NCBI RefSeq assembly: GCF_007665395.1
Contig: NZ_VDND01000001.1
Span: forward strand, 248,001-312,000
Length of the DNA: 64,000 nt
Direction of reading: 5' to 3'
DNA from: Pseudomonas oryzihabitans
GTDB lineage: Bacteria; Pseudomonadota; Gammaproteobacteria; Pseudomonadales; Pseudomonadaceae
The notes beneath the pieces are model-generated. The model saw nothing but the letters and a program-made list of their open reading frames with translations, did no database searches and was not told the DNA's origin. The position numbers and the translations under genes are program-made. Shown here piece by piece: positions 24,818 to 33,563 of the stretch. Every line of letters begins with the position of its first letter. The first letter of the stretch is position 1.

Positions 24818-25801
24818 ATGCGCAAATTTCTAGCCGCCGCCGCGCTGACCATCGCTGCGATCTTGCCGCCGCTGGTGCAGGCGGCCGACCAGATCCGAAT
24901 CGGCTATTGGACCAGCGGTGTGAGCCTGGGCTACGGCGCCGTGCTCGAAGCCAAGGATTTCCTAACTCGGCGCGGCATCGAGGCGCAATTCGTCCATTTT
25001 CCCGACGTCAACGCCCCGCTAAGGGCGTTGGCGGCTGGGTCCATCGACCTGGCTTTCGGCGCGCCGCTCGCCGGCGTATTTTCTACGGCGGCGGAGGGGG
25101 TACCGATCCGGATCTTCGCCGCCACCCAACCGGCTGACGTGCAGTTCGTGGTGCCGGCCGATTCACCCGTGCGGTCGCTGGACCAGCTCAAGGGCAAAAA
25201 GATTGGCATGTCGCCCGCTGGCTCCTCGGTGGCAGCCATTGCCAGTGCCGTGCTGTCAGGCAACCACGGCATCGGTAGTGCCGATTTCGCGCTGGTAGGT
25301 GGCAACGAATCACGGCTGGCGCAGTTCCTTGCGCAAGATCAAGTGGACGGCGCCGCGCTCCGTTCGGTGACCATCGCCCAGCTCGACGGCGAACTCAAGT
25401 TACGGCGACTCACCAGCTTCGCTGAGGAGTGGCAGGCGCTCACCCAGTCCACCACGGTGCCCTACATCGGCGTAGGGGCCGCCAGCGCCAAGCTGGTGGA
25501 CGCCAATCCCGATGCCGTGGCCCGGGTCATCGCTGCCTTGCGCGACACCCTGGCCTGGGGCAAGGCGCATCCGGACGAGGTCGTCGAGATCCTCAAGCAA
25601 AGCGCGAACCTGCCGGAAAAGGATGCCCGCATCTATGTCGGCCAATGGGAGGCGATGAACCGCGTCGCCTTCGAGCCAGCCGATCTCGAAACCCTGAGGC
25701 GCCAGCATGCCGTCTTCGTCGACGGTGGCCTGATCAAAGGCGAACTGCAGGACGCGCTGTTCGCCACTGAGCCCTATACCCGTGCCAAGCACATCCATTG
25801 A
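24818..25801 (+). CDS. SsuA/THI5-type ABC substrate-binding protein
   Basis: 327 residues from the ATG at 24818, which has AAGGAG 8 nt upstream and gives a clear signal peptide (MRKFLAAAALTIAAILPP, cleaved after VQA). The mature protein contains IRIGYWTSGVSLGYGAVLEA, GSIDLAFGAPLAGVF and LKGKKIGMSPAGSSVAAI, the two-lobe NMT1/SsuA fold. It captures a small organic anion or sulfonate-like molecule for the permease at 24027. Distant upstream in-frame codons exist but would bury the signal peptide. Confidence 0.92.
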   Translation: MRKFLAAAALTIAAILPPLVQAADQIRIGYWTSGVSLGYGAVLEAKDFLTRRGIEAQFVHFPDVNAPLRALAAGSIDLAFGAPLAGVFSTAAEGVPIRIFAATQPADVQFVVPADSPVRSLDQLKGKKIGMSPAGSSVAAIASAVLSGNHGIGSADFALVGGNESRLAQFLAQDQVDGAALRSVTIAQLDGELKLRRLTSFAEEWQALTQSTTVPYIGVGAASAKLVDANPDAVARVIAALRDTLAWGKAHPDEVVEILKQSANLPEKDARIYVGQWEAMNRVAFEPADLETLRRQHAVFVDGGLIKGELQDALFATEPYTRAKHIH

Positions 25802-25820
25802 TAGCGGAGACCCACTACCT

Positions 25821-26837
25821 GTGAGCAAGACCATGAAAGCCCTTGTACTCGACGAGCACGGCGATCTCGACCGTCTGCGCGTCGTCACCGACAAGCCGCT
25901 CCCCGTGGCCGATCACGGCCACGTGGTGATTCGCGTGGGCGCCTCGTCGTTCAACTATCACGATGTTTTCACCGTCAAGGGCATGCCGGGTATCAAGGTG
26001 CCGCTACCGGTGATCATCGGCCTGGACCTCGCCGGCACTATCATCGCGGTGGGCGAGGGGGTGGCCGGGTGGCAGCCGGGCGACCGGGTGCTGGTCAATC
26101 CGCTCAAGCCCGATGTTGGTCTGATGGGAGAAATGGTCGACGGCGGCATGGCGGAGTACGCCCGGGTCGATGCCCGGCAGCTGATCCGCCTTCCTGCGGC
26201 AGTGAGCTTCGCCCAGGCGGCCGCTCTGCCGGTGGCCTATGGTACGGCGCATCGTATGTTGGTCACCCATGGCACCGTGCAGCCGGGCGACCGGGTGCTG
26301 ATCCTCGGCGCCAGCGGTGGCGTGGGCACCGCCTGCGTCTTGCTCGCCAAGCTGCTGGGTGCCGAGGTCATCGCCTGCGCGGGTAGCGCGGAGAAGGGCG
26401 AACGACTCAGGGCGCTGGGCGCCGACCAGGTGATCAACTATCGGGAAACGGATTTTTCCAAGTGGGCCATCGCCCGTTATGGCAAGCCCCAGCGCCGCAC
26501 CCACGACGGCGGGGTGGACGTAGTGATCAATTTCACCGGCGGCGATACCTGGGTGCCTTCACTCAAGTGCCTGAAGCGTGGCGGAACTCTGCTGGTCTGC
26601 GGCGCTACCGCCGGCCATGCGCCCCAGGAAGACCTGCGCTACGTCTGGAGCTTCGAACTCAACATCAAAGGCTCGAACAGTTTCTACGAAGACAATCTGG
26701 TCGGCCTACTCGAACTGGTCGCCAGTGGCCGCATAGAGCCCCTGATCGACCGCGTACTGCCGTTGGAACAGGCGGCCGCGGGCCTCGCGCTTATCCAGGA
26801 CCGCGAGGTGCTGGGCAAGGTGATCGTCGCGCCTTGA
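25821..26837 (+). CDS. Medium-chain reductase, quinone-oxidoreductase type (MDR superfamily)
   Basis: 338 residues from GTG 25821 (GGAGA 10 nt upstream); ATG 25833 is an alternative without a ribosome site. The GroES-like domain has FNYHDVFTVKGMPGIKVPLP and GLDLAGTI; the Rossmann domain has LILGASGGVGTACVLLAKLL and DVVINFTGGDTW. The zinc-binding cysteines of alcohol dehydrogenases are absent, so it is a zinc-free NADPH reductase of the quinone / enoyl-CoA / acryloyl-CoA type. Among CoA enzymes it may reduce an alpha,beta-unsaturated acyl intermediate (inference). Confidence 0.88.
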   Translation: MSKTMKALVLDEHGDLDRLRVVTDKPLPVADHGHVVIRVGASSFNYHDVFTVKGMPGIKVPLPVIIGLDLAGTIIAVGEGVAGWQPGDRVLVNPLKPDVGLMGEMVDGGMAEYARVDARQLIRLPAAVSFAQAAALPVAYGTAHRMLVTHGTVQPGDRVLILGASGGVGTACVLLAKLLGAEVIACAGSAEKGERLRALGADQVINYRETDFSKWAIARYGKPQRRTHDGGVDVVINFTGGDTWVPSLKCLKRGGTLLVCGATAGHAPQEDLRYVWSFELNIKGSNSFYEDNLVGLLELVASGRIEPLIDRVLPLEQAAAGLALIQDREVLGKVIVAP

Positions 26838-26896
26838 GCGCCAATCGCTCCATCCCGGCCAAGCGCCCCGGTGGGCACCCCTAGAGGATTTTGCAC

Positions 26897-27319
26897 ATGA
26901 CCGATACGTCTCTACCGAGCGCCGCCGATATTCAAGCGCGGCTGCTCAAAGCCCCTTACCATCGCTGGCTGGGCCTCGAAGTCTTGGCGGTCAGTGCCGA
27001 TGGTATCGAACTCACGGCGCGCTGGCGCGAAGACTGGGTGGTGAACCCTGACGGCGGCTATACCCATGGCGGTGTGCTCGCGGCGTTGGTGGATCTGACC
27101 GCAGACTGGGCACTTGTCGCCCGTACCGGCAAGGGTGTCCCTACCATCGACCTGCGGGTCGACTACCACCGTCCGGCCCGAGGCGATCTGCGGGTCAAGG
27201 GGACGGTCATCAAACATGGCAAGCTGGTGTCGGTGGCGGAGGCACAGGTATTCGATGCCGAGGGCCAACTGGTCGCCAGCGGCCGTGGCGTCTATGCCAC
27301 GCCGGCGCCCCGGAGTTGA
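26897..27319 (+). CDS. PaaI-type hotdog-fold acyl-CoA thioesterase
   Basis: 140 residues from ATG 26897 (GAGG at 26884). Hotdog fold with the PaaI-type signature VVNPDGGYTHGGVLAALVDL, where the conserved Gly/His and Asp/Glu sites line the active pocket, and VDYHRPARGDLRVKGTVIKHG. These enzymes hydrolyse aromatic or short acyl-CoA thioesters. It lies between the MDR reductase and the VOC protein and would release the acid from the CoA ester formed by the ligase at 28107. Confidence 0.9.
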   Translation: MTDTSLPSAADIQARLLKAPYHRWLGLEVLAVSADGIELTARWREDWVVNPDGGYTHGGVLAALVDLTADWALVARTGKGVPTIDLRVDYHRPARGDLRVKGTVIKHGKLVSVAEAQVFDAEGQLVASGRGVYATPAPRS

Positions 27320-27321
27320 GC

Positions 27322-28110
27322 ATGCGCGCCGTCCTCGATCATCTGGTGATCAATGCGCGCTTCGAGCTCGACGAGGCCGCGCGGTTGTTTGCCGGCTTGG
27401 GTTTCACCCTGACACCGCGCGGGCATCACACGCTGGGCTCGATCAATCATCTGCTCATGTTCGGCGCCGGCTATATCGAGCTCATCGGACTGCCGCCGAA
27501 TGGCGAATGGCTCCGCCAGGAGTTGCTGGATAGTCCGCAAGGACTCGATGGCCTGGTGCTGGCCAGCGCCGATCCCGACCAGACGTACGCGGACTTACAG
27601 CGCCAAGGATTCGTGGTTCAGGAAGTGCAGCATTTCTCCCGACCGGTGCCGATCGACGGGGCGGATCACACGGCCCGTTTCGCCACGGTTCGCCTGGCGC
27701 CGGGGCAGTTCGAGGCGGGGCGGGTGTACTTCTGCCACCACGAGACCCCGGAGTTGGTATGGCGGCCGGAGTGGATCGAGCATGCCAATGGCGTCCATGG
27801 CGTGGCGCGGCTCAAGGTGCTCAGCACCGATCCTCGACGCGCGGCGGCTGAGTACCAGCGTCTCGGCCGTTTCACCGGCGATTTCGCCGTGGAGGTGCTC
27901 GACGAGGCTCGCTGGCGGGAGCACCTGGCCGGTTTCGATCCCGGCGGCGGTCGGCGTCCCGAAAGATTCGCCGCCATCACCTTGCGCGGAGGCAACGTCG
28001 CGGAGCTGCAACGCCGCGCGGCTGCCTTGCAGCTCCCCTGGCAACGAGCGGGCGAGCGCCTCTTGGTGGGCTTGCCGCGTTTCGAAACCCTGCTGGAGTT
28101 CGAGCCGTGA
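27322..28110 (+). CDS. VOC-superfamily (glyoxalase-like) protein
   Basis: 262 residues from ATG 27322 (GGAG 6 nt upstream, 3 nt after the thioesterase stop). Glyoxalase-like domains are visible: MRAVLDHLVINARFELDEAA, LMFGAGYIELIGL, a later REHLAGFDPGGGRR, and two His-rich positions (DHLVIN near residue 6; YFCHHETPELVW near 145). The VOC fold includes dioxygenases, lyases and isomerases; no subclass is evident. Its role in the pathway is not assigned. The stop overlaps the next GTG start. Confidence 0.8.
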   Translation: MRAVLDHLVINARFELDEAARLFAGLGFTLTPRGHHTLGSINHLLMFGAGYIELIGLPPNGEWLRQELLDSPQGLDGLVLASADPDQTYADLQRQGFVVQEVQHFSRPVPIDGADHTARFATVRLAPGQFEAGRVYFCHHETPELVWRPEWIEHANGVHGVARLKVLSTDPRRAAAEYQRLGRFTGDFAVEVLDEARWREHLAGFDPGGGRRPERFAAITLRGGNVAELQRRAAALQLPWQRAGERLLVGLPRFETLLEFEP

Positions 28111-29648
28111 GTCCCGACACCGTCAATCTCGGCGGGGTGGTCGGCCCCGGCAGCCCGGGGTCGCGCCTGGCGTTCATCAGTCTCGATGACAGTGGCCGGG
28201 AGACCCGTAGCACCTTCGGCGAACTCGATGCGCTGGCCGATGGTATCGCCCGTTCGCTCACGGCCCGCGGCATGCCGCCAGGCAGCCGGATTGCCCTGCT
28301 CGGTTTCAATTCCATCGCCAGCCTCGCCACCATCCTTGGCATCCTCCGTGCCGGCCTGGTCGCGGTGCCGATCAATCATCGTTTTCCCCGGGCCTTGATC
28401 CATGAGGTGATCGCTGATAGCGGCGCACTGCTGCTGTTCTGCGATGCGGCCCACGCCGCGGACGCCCCCCCGCTGCCGACGATCTCACTGGAAGCGGCGG
28501 CGCTCAGCACGTTCGCCGAGCCGGGAGCTTTCACGGCCTTCCGCCCCGGCGCCACGGATCCCGCGCTGATGCTCTACACCTCGGGCTCCTCGGGACGTCC
28601 CAAGGGCGTAGTGCTCAGCCATGCCGCTCAGCTGTGGGTGGTCCGTTCCCGCCTGCAGGCTACCCCTCTATCCGAGGAGCGAACGCTGATCGCCGCGCCG
28701 TTGTATCACATGAATGCTCTGGCCCTGAGTCTATTGACGCTGGCCAGTGGTGCCACTGCCATCCTGCTGCCGCAATTCAGCGCCAACCTTTACCTAACGG
28801 CCATCGCGCGCTATCGCTGTACCTGGCTCACGGCAGTGCCACCCATGATTGCCATGCTCCTGCGCGAGCGCAGCCTCTTGGCGGGCAGCGACCTATCCTC
28901 GGTGAGGGTGGTACGGATGGGCTCCGCGCCGGTCAGCAGCAGTCTACTCGGACAACTCCAGCAACTGCTGCCCGACGCGCGGGTCATCAATGCCTATGGC
29001 ACCACCGAAGGTGGGCCGGTGGTCTTCGGACCTCATCCGCAGGGGCTGCCAGCGCCACCGCTCGCGGTTGGCCATGCCCATCCCCAGGTAGAGGTGCGGC
29101 TGCGCGCGGCCGACGGCCAATTGGCGGAGGAGGGGGTGCTTGAACTCAGGAGCCCTGGCTTGATGTCGGGCTATCACCGGCGCCCGGACCTCGGTTCGCC
29201 CTTCACCGCAGACGGCTTCTACGTGACGGGTGACGTCTTCCGTCGCGACGCCCAGGGTTTCTACACCTTCGTCGGTCGCCGGGACGACATGTTCGTCAGC
29301 GGGGGCGAGAACATCTATCCGGGCGAGGTCGAGAAGTTGCTCGAGCGCCATCCCGCGGTGCAGCAGGCTTGTGTGGTACCGGTCGAGGACGAGATCAAGG
29401 GTTGCAAGCCAGTGGCCTTTGTCGTCCTGCGGCCAGGCTCCACGGTGACTGAGGACGAGCTCAAAGCGTTCGTCTTGGAGCGAGCCCCGGCCTACCAGCA
29501 TCCGCGCCGGGTATGGCCGCTCGACAGCTTACCGCTCGCCGCCACCCACAAGGTCGATCGGCGCGCCCTGCGAGAAAGGGCACGTCAGTCCCTCCCGTTA
29601 GAGGGCCTCGCCCGCGAGACCTTCGCTACCTTCAGCCCCCGAGGATAG
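28107..29648 (+). CDS. Acyl-CoA synthetase (AMP-binding ligase)
   Basis: 513 residues from GTG 28107. ANL-superfamily motifs are complete: LMLYTSGSSGRPKGVVLSH (A3, phosphate binding), NAYGTTEGGPV (A5), TGDVFRRDAQGFYTFVGRRD (A8), DMFVSGGENIYPGEVEKL, and the C-terminal catalytic lysine in THKVDRRALRE. It activates a carboxylate to its CoA ester using ATP. It sits in the middle of the operon between the VOC protein and the second importer's binding protein, so it probably acts on the imported acid or its breakdown product. Confidence 0.94.
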   Translation: MSPDTVNLGGVVGPGSPGSRLAFISLDDSGRETRSTFGELDALADGIARSLTARGMPPGSRIALLGFNSIASLATILGILRAGLVAVPINHRFPRALIHEVIADSGALLLFCDAAHAADAPPLPTISLEAAALSTFAEPGAFTAFRPGATDPALMLYTSGSSGRPKGVVLSHAAQLWVVRSRLQATPLSEERTLIAAPLYHMNALALSLLTLASGATAILLPQFSANLYLTAIARYRCTWLTAVPPMIAMLLRERSLLAGSDLSSVRVVRMGSAPVSSSLLGQLQQLLPDARVINAYGTTEGGPVVFGPHPQGLPAPPLAVGHAHPQVEVRLRAADGQLAEEGVLELRSPGLMSGYHRRPDLGSPFTADGFYVTGDVFRRDAQGFYTFVGRRDDMFVSGGENIYPGEVEKLLERHPAVQQACVVPVEDEIKGCKPVAFVVLRPGSTVTEDELKAFVLERAPAYQHPRRVWPLDSLPLAATHKVDRRALRERARQSLPLEGLARETFATFSPRG

Positions 29649-29653
29649 TATCC

Positions 29654-30721
29654 ATGCGTTTGGCATTCATTTGCTGGCTCGCCCTGGGCAGCGCCGTCGC
29701 CAGCCAGGCGCAAGCCCTGGATGAGGTTACCGTCGCGCTGGCCATTCCGCCCGCCGTCCACGATGGCGCGGCCTACGCCGCAGCGGAAGAACTGGGGCTC
29801 TTCGCCGCACAGGGACTGGCGGTCAAGACCTTGGTTTTCCAGGGCGCCGGCACCCTGCTGCCCCAGGTCGCCAGCCAGCGGGTGACCTTCGGTTTCCCGG
29901 TGGCCGAGCCCGTCATCTCCAGCTACCTCAATGGCAAGGACCCCCTGCCGCTTCGCTATTTCTACAATGGCGTCCCCAGCCAGACCATGGAGTACCAGGT
30001 CTTGGCGGATTCGCCGGTAAAGACACTGGAGGATCTCAGGGGGCATAGGATCGGCGTGGGCGCCCTTACCTGGGGCACCCTGCCGAATAGCCGCGCTGCC
30101 TTGCGCCTGGCCGGCCTGGAGCCGGGTGCGAACGTCGAGTTCGTCGCCGTAGGCGCGCTCGGTGCGGGGTTCCAGGCACTGCGCGGTGGCCAGGTGGATG
30201 CATTGAACTTCAACAGCAGCTGGGGCGACATGCTCGAGTCCTCCGGCACGGCAATCCGCCGGATCGCCTATCCCGAGGTGTTCCAGGAGTCGCCGGGCAA
30301 TGGCTTCATCGCCCATGAAGAGACCTTTGCCAAGCACCCTGATCTAATCCGTCGATTCGGTCGGGCCTACACCGAGGCGCAATACGTCTGCGAGGCGAAT
30401 CCAACGTTCTGTGTCCGGGCCTTCTGGCGTCAGCATCCCGAGAGCAAGCCGGCCGACGCCGAGGGCAAGGGCCTGGAAGAGGCTCGCCTGCTGCTCAGTC
30501 GCCGTCTGCAGCGGACCCTGTACTTCGCCGATGGCCGTCCCCGCACGCCCGGCCAGTATGACCTGCCGGCTATTCGGCGAGCGGTAGCAGCCATGGCCGA
30601 GAGCGGTGAGATCCGTAGTGCCGATGTGCCGCTGGAGCAAATCTTTTCCAACGATTTCGTCGCCGCCTTCAATGATTTCGACCACGAGGCCCTGCGTCAT
30701 CGGGCGGAGGCGGCGGAATGA
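29654..30721 (+). CDS. NMT1/THI5-type ABC substrate-binding protein
   Basis: 355 residues from ATG 29654; signal peptide MRLAFICWLALGSAVASQ, cleaved after AQA. The mature protein has VTVALAIPPAVHDGAAYAA, ASQRVTFGFPVAEPV, LRGHRIGVGALTWGTLPN and a C-terminal EQIFSNDFVAAFNDF. It belongs with the ATPase at 32022 and permease at 32773, but the BAAT-like hydrolase gene is inserted between it and them. An odd pair of cysteines (YVCEANPTFC) could form a disulfide near the C-lobe. Confidence 0.9.
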   Translation: MRLAFICWLALGSAVASQAQALDEVTVALAIPPAVHDGAAYAAAEELGLFAAQGLAVKTLVFQGAGTLLPQVASQRVTFGFPVAEPVISSYLNGKDPLPLRYFYNGVPSQTMEYQVLADSPVKTLEDLRGHRIGVGALTWGTLPNSRAALRLAGLEPGANVEFVAVGALGAGFQALRGGQVDALNFNSSWGDMLESSGTAIRRIAYPEVFQESPGNGFIAHEETFAKHPDLIRRFGRAYTEAQYVCEANPTFCVRAFWRQHPESKPADAEGKGLEEARLLLSRRLQRTLYFADGRPRTPGQYDLPAIRRAVAAMAESGEIRSADVPLEQIFSNDFVAAFNDFDHEALRHRAEAAE

Positions 30722-32025
30722 GCCCGGTCTTCGATATTGATCACCGCGAAGGCCTGATCGACCAGGCCCGGCACATCCGCGTGCGGGGCTTGGCACCAGG
30801 CCCCGCACGTCTTGGCACCTGGCTCGACTATCCGGATGGTAGCCGCTGGCAGAGCGAGGCGACCTTCGCAATCGGTGACGATGGGCTGCTCGACGTTGAG
30901 GCTCACCTGCCCATCGGGGGGGACTGGCAGACTCGCGAGCCGCTCGCGCCGATCTGGTCGCTGAATCCGGTGGGGGCGCCCACAACGGCGGAGGCCGAGA
31001 ATAGCCTCGAGCCACGGACCCTGACCTTGGTCGTCGAGGATGCGCGCGGTGCCACGGCGACCGCACGCCTGGTCCAGCACTTTCTCGCCGCTGGTGTCGA
31101 GCGTCGGGAGATCCGAGAGGAAGGACTGTCGGGGACGGTCTTCACCCCCGCGAGCAGCGGACCGCATCCCGTGGTGATCGTCCTCAATGGATCCGGCGGG
31201 GGGACACCGGAACAGCGAGCCGCGCTCTATGCCGCGCATGGCTACACCGCCTTCGCCCTAGCCTACTTCAAGGCGCCGGGCCGGCCTGATTATCTGTCAG
31301 CCACACCCCTCGAATACTTCGAGAATGCCCTTGCCTGGGCGCAACGGGAACTGCGGCCACGCCGGAATTTTATCGCCGTCGCCGGGCTGTCGCGAGGTGG
31401 CGAGCTGGCCCTGCTGCTTGGCGCAACCTTCCCCGAACGGATCCGTGCGGTGATCGCTTATGTACCCAGCGCGGTAGTGCATGGCACCCTGAGAGCAGGG
31501 CAGCCGGAAGAACCGCGTGATGCGCCAGCCTGGACCTGGCGCGACCAGCCGCTGCGTAACGTCTGGCAGGGCAACCCTCTGGCCGATTGGCGGGCCTTCG
31601 ACGTAGCGCCCGTCCAAGGGGCACCGATTCGCCAGGTGGCGGCCTTCGTCGCTGTCGATGGTCATGCCAAGAGCGTGGCGGCGGCGCGCATCCCCGTGGA
31701 GCGGATCGCCGGTCCCATCCTGCTCATCTCAGGTACCGACGATGGTTTCTGGCCTTCCAGTACCTACAGCGCTCGTATCCAGGCTGAGCTGACGGCCAGC
31801 AGGCATCCCTGGCCGGTAAGGCATCTGTGTCACGAAGGCGCGGGCCATGCCATAGGCATCCCCTTCGTTCCCGCTACCCAGATCGCCAAGGTCCATCCGG
31901 TGGCCGGAGTGCTCATCAGCGGCGGCGGCAGCCCTGCCAGTAATGCCCGCGCCAGCCGCCTGAGCTGGGAGGGCGTACTGGAGTTTCTCGCCGAGGCCGT
32001 GGCGTCGCAGGAGCACCACCCATGA
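30718..32025 (+). CDS. BAAT-type acyl-CoA thioester hydrolase / acyltransferase
   Basis: 435 residues. The N-terminal ~110 residues form an Ig-like domain (HIRVRGLAPGPARLGTWLDY, EPLAPIWSLNPVG), then an alpha/beta hydrolase follows with PVVIVLNGSGGGTPEQRAAL, the nucleophile elbow GLSRGGELAL (S225), the acid ISGTDDGFWP and the base CHEGAGHAIGIP. The pattern matches the bile acid-CoA:amino acid N-acyltransferase family, where human enzymes use Cys; serine here favours a thioesterase or hydrolase. It may process the CoA ester made upstream, or an acyl-amino acid. Overlaps both neighbours by 4 nt. Confidence 0.84.
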   Translation: MSPVFDIDHREGLIDQARHIRVRGLAPGPARLGTWLDYPDGSRWQSEATFAIGDDGLLDVEAHLPIGGDWQTREPLAPIWSLNPVGAPTTAEAENSLEPRTLTLVVEDARGATATARLVQHFLAAGVERREIREEGLSGTVFTPASSGPHPVVIVLNGSGGGTPEQRAALYAAHGYTAFALAYFKAPGRPDYLSATPLEYFENALAWAQRELRPRRNFIAVAGLSRGGELALLLGATFPERIRAVIAYVPSAVVHGTLRAGQPEEPRDAPAWTWRDQPLRNVWQGNPLADWRAFDVAPVQGAPIRQVAAFVAVDGHAKSVAAARIPVERIAGPILLISGTDDGFWPSSTYSARIQAELTASRHPWPVRHLCHEGAGHAIGIPFVPATQIAKVHPVAGVLISGGGSPASNARASRLSWEGVLEFLAEAVASQEHHP

Positions 32026-32780
32026 CGGCGGCACTCGCCCTGCATAGCGTCGGGCTCAGCTACCCAACCCGGCGCGGCCGGATCCAGGCGTTGGATGGTG
32101 TAGACCTCACTATCGCCGAAGGCGAGTTCGTCGCTGTACTCGGGCCTTCCGGGTGTGGCAAGTCGACATTGCTCAAGCTCGCCGCCGGTCTGCTCGACGC
32201 GAGCACCGGCGAAGTCAAGGTGCGGGGTATCTCAGTCGCCGGGCCCAGCCGGCAGACCGGTGTGGTGTTCCAGAGACCTAACCTACTGCCGTGGCAAAGC
32301 GTGCTGGCCAATGTCTTGTTGCCTGCCCGCACCTTGAATCTGCCCAAAGCCGCGGCGCTGGAGCGAGCCACGGCCTTGCTGGAGCTGGTTGGGCTGGCCG
32401 CTTTCGCGAAAGACTATCCCTTCGAGCTGTCCGGGGGTATGCAACAGCGTGTCGGTATCGCCCGCATGCTACTGCACGATCCCGCCCTGTTGCTGATGGA
32501 CGAACCCTTCGCCGCGCTGGATGCACTGTCTCGCGAAAGCTTGACGCTGGAACTGCAGCGCATCTGGAGCCGGCAACGCAAATCGGTACTGTTCATCACC
32601 CACAGCATTCCCGAGGCAGTATTCCTCGCCGATCGGGTCGTGGTGATGTCGGCGACGCCTGGGCGAATCGTCGACACCGTGAACATCGCGCTGCCGCGCC
32701 CGCGGACGCCGGACACGCTTGCCACTCCTGAATTCAATGGGCTCTGCCAGCAACTCAGGAGACATTTTGTTCATGCGTAG
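32022..32780 (+). CDS. Nitrate/sulfonate/taurine-type ABC transporter ATPase
   Basis: 252 residues. Walker A GPSGCGKST, Q-loop VFQRPNLLPWQSVLANV, signature LSGGMQQRVGIARM and Walker B ALLLMDEPFAALD are intact, the SsuB/TauB class. It overlaps the hydrolase by 4 nt and the permease start by 8 nt, so it is coupled to both. It serves the second importer of the operon together with the binding protein at 29654. Confidence 0.93.
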   Translation: MTAALALHSVGLSYPTRRGRIQALDGVDLTIAEGEFVAVLGPSGCGKSTLLKLAAGLLDASTGEVKVRGISVAGPSRQTGVVFQRPNLLPWQSVLANVLLPARTLNLPKAAALERATALLELVGLAAFAKDYPFELSGGMQQRVGIARMLLHDPALLLMDEPFAALDALSRESLTLELQRIWSRQRKSVLFITHSIPEAVFLADRVVVMSATPGRIVDTVNIALPRPRTPDTLATPEFNGLCQQLRRHFVHA

Positions 32781-33549
32781 ACTACTACCCATCCTCTATC
32801 CGCTGATCAGCCTGGCCCTGCTTATCCTGGCATGGGACCTGTCGATCCGCCTGTTTACCATTCCCGATTACCTGCTGCCGTCGCCGGCGGCGGTGCAGGC
32901 CGCCTTGGTCAAGGGATTCGCTGATGGCAGCCTGTGGCCGCATGTCGGTGCCACCCTCGGAGAAATGCTCAGCGGCTACGCCATTGGCTGCTTACTGGCG
33001 GTCCTGCTCGGCGCACTGCTGGCGGAATCGCGGACTTTCGAGCGCTTCGTCTATCCCTTGCTCATAGGCCTGCAGGCTACGCCCAAGGTTGCCCTGGGAC
33101 CCCTGATCCTGGTGTGGTTCGGATTTGGCATGGCGTCCAAGGTCATTCTGGTGGCACTGGTCTGCTTCTTTCCGCTTTTTGTCAACACTATCAACGGTAT
33201 GCGTCGGACCGACCCCGATCTGCTCGAGGCCTGCCGCGCCTTTTCGGCCTCGCGGCCGTACCTCATGTTGCATGTAAAGCTGCCAGCGGCCGCTGGCGAC
33301 ATCTTCGCCGGCCTGCAGATTGGCGTGTCCCTTGCCCTTATCGGTGCAGTGGTCGGCGAGTTCCTATCGGCCCAGCGCGGCCTGGGTTACCTCATCGCCG
33401 CAAGCTCGGTGAGCATGAGCCTGGCGACGATGTTTTCCGGGGTCATTTTGCTGGCAGTTATCGGCCTGGGCGGGACCCAGGGTATCCGTTGGCTGCAGCG
33501 GCAGGTTGTTTTCTGGGAGCCTGGCGCCGCCCGGCGCGGCACACCTTGA
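32773..33549 (+). CDS. Nitrate/sulfonate/taurine-type ABC transporter permease
   Basis: 258 residues from ATG 32773. Opening RRLLPILYPLISLALLILAW, YLLPSPAAVQAAL, and the EAA loop DLLEACRAFSASRPYLMLHV with VKLPAAAGDIFAG define an SsuC-like permease. It pairs with the ATPase at 32022. An upstream start (32719) would add a non-hydrophobic tail and overlap the ATPase far more, so it is not chosen. Confidence 0.9.
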   Translation: MRRLLPILYPLISLALLILAWDLSIRLFTIPDYLLPSPAAVQAALVKGFADGSLWPHVGATLGEMLSGYAIGCLLAVLLGALLAESRTFERFVYPLLIGLQATPKVALGPLILVWFGFGMASKVILVALVCFFPLFVNTINGMRRTDPDLLEACRAFSASRPYLMLHVKLPAAAGDIFAGLQIGVSLALIGAVVGEFLSAQRGLGYLIAASSVSMSLATMFSGVILLAVIGLGGTQGIRWLQRQVVFWEPGAARRGTP

Positions 33550-33563
33550 CGGAGAAGATTCCA

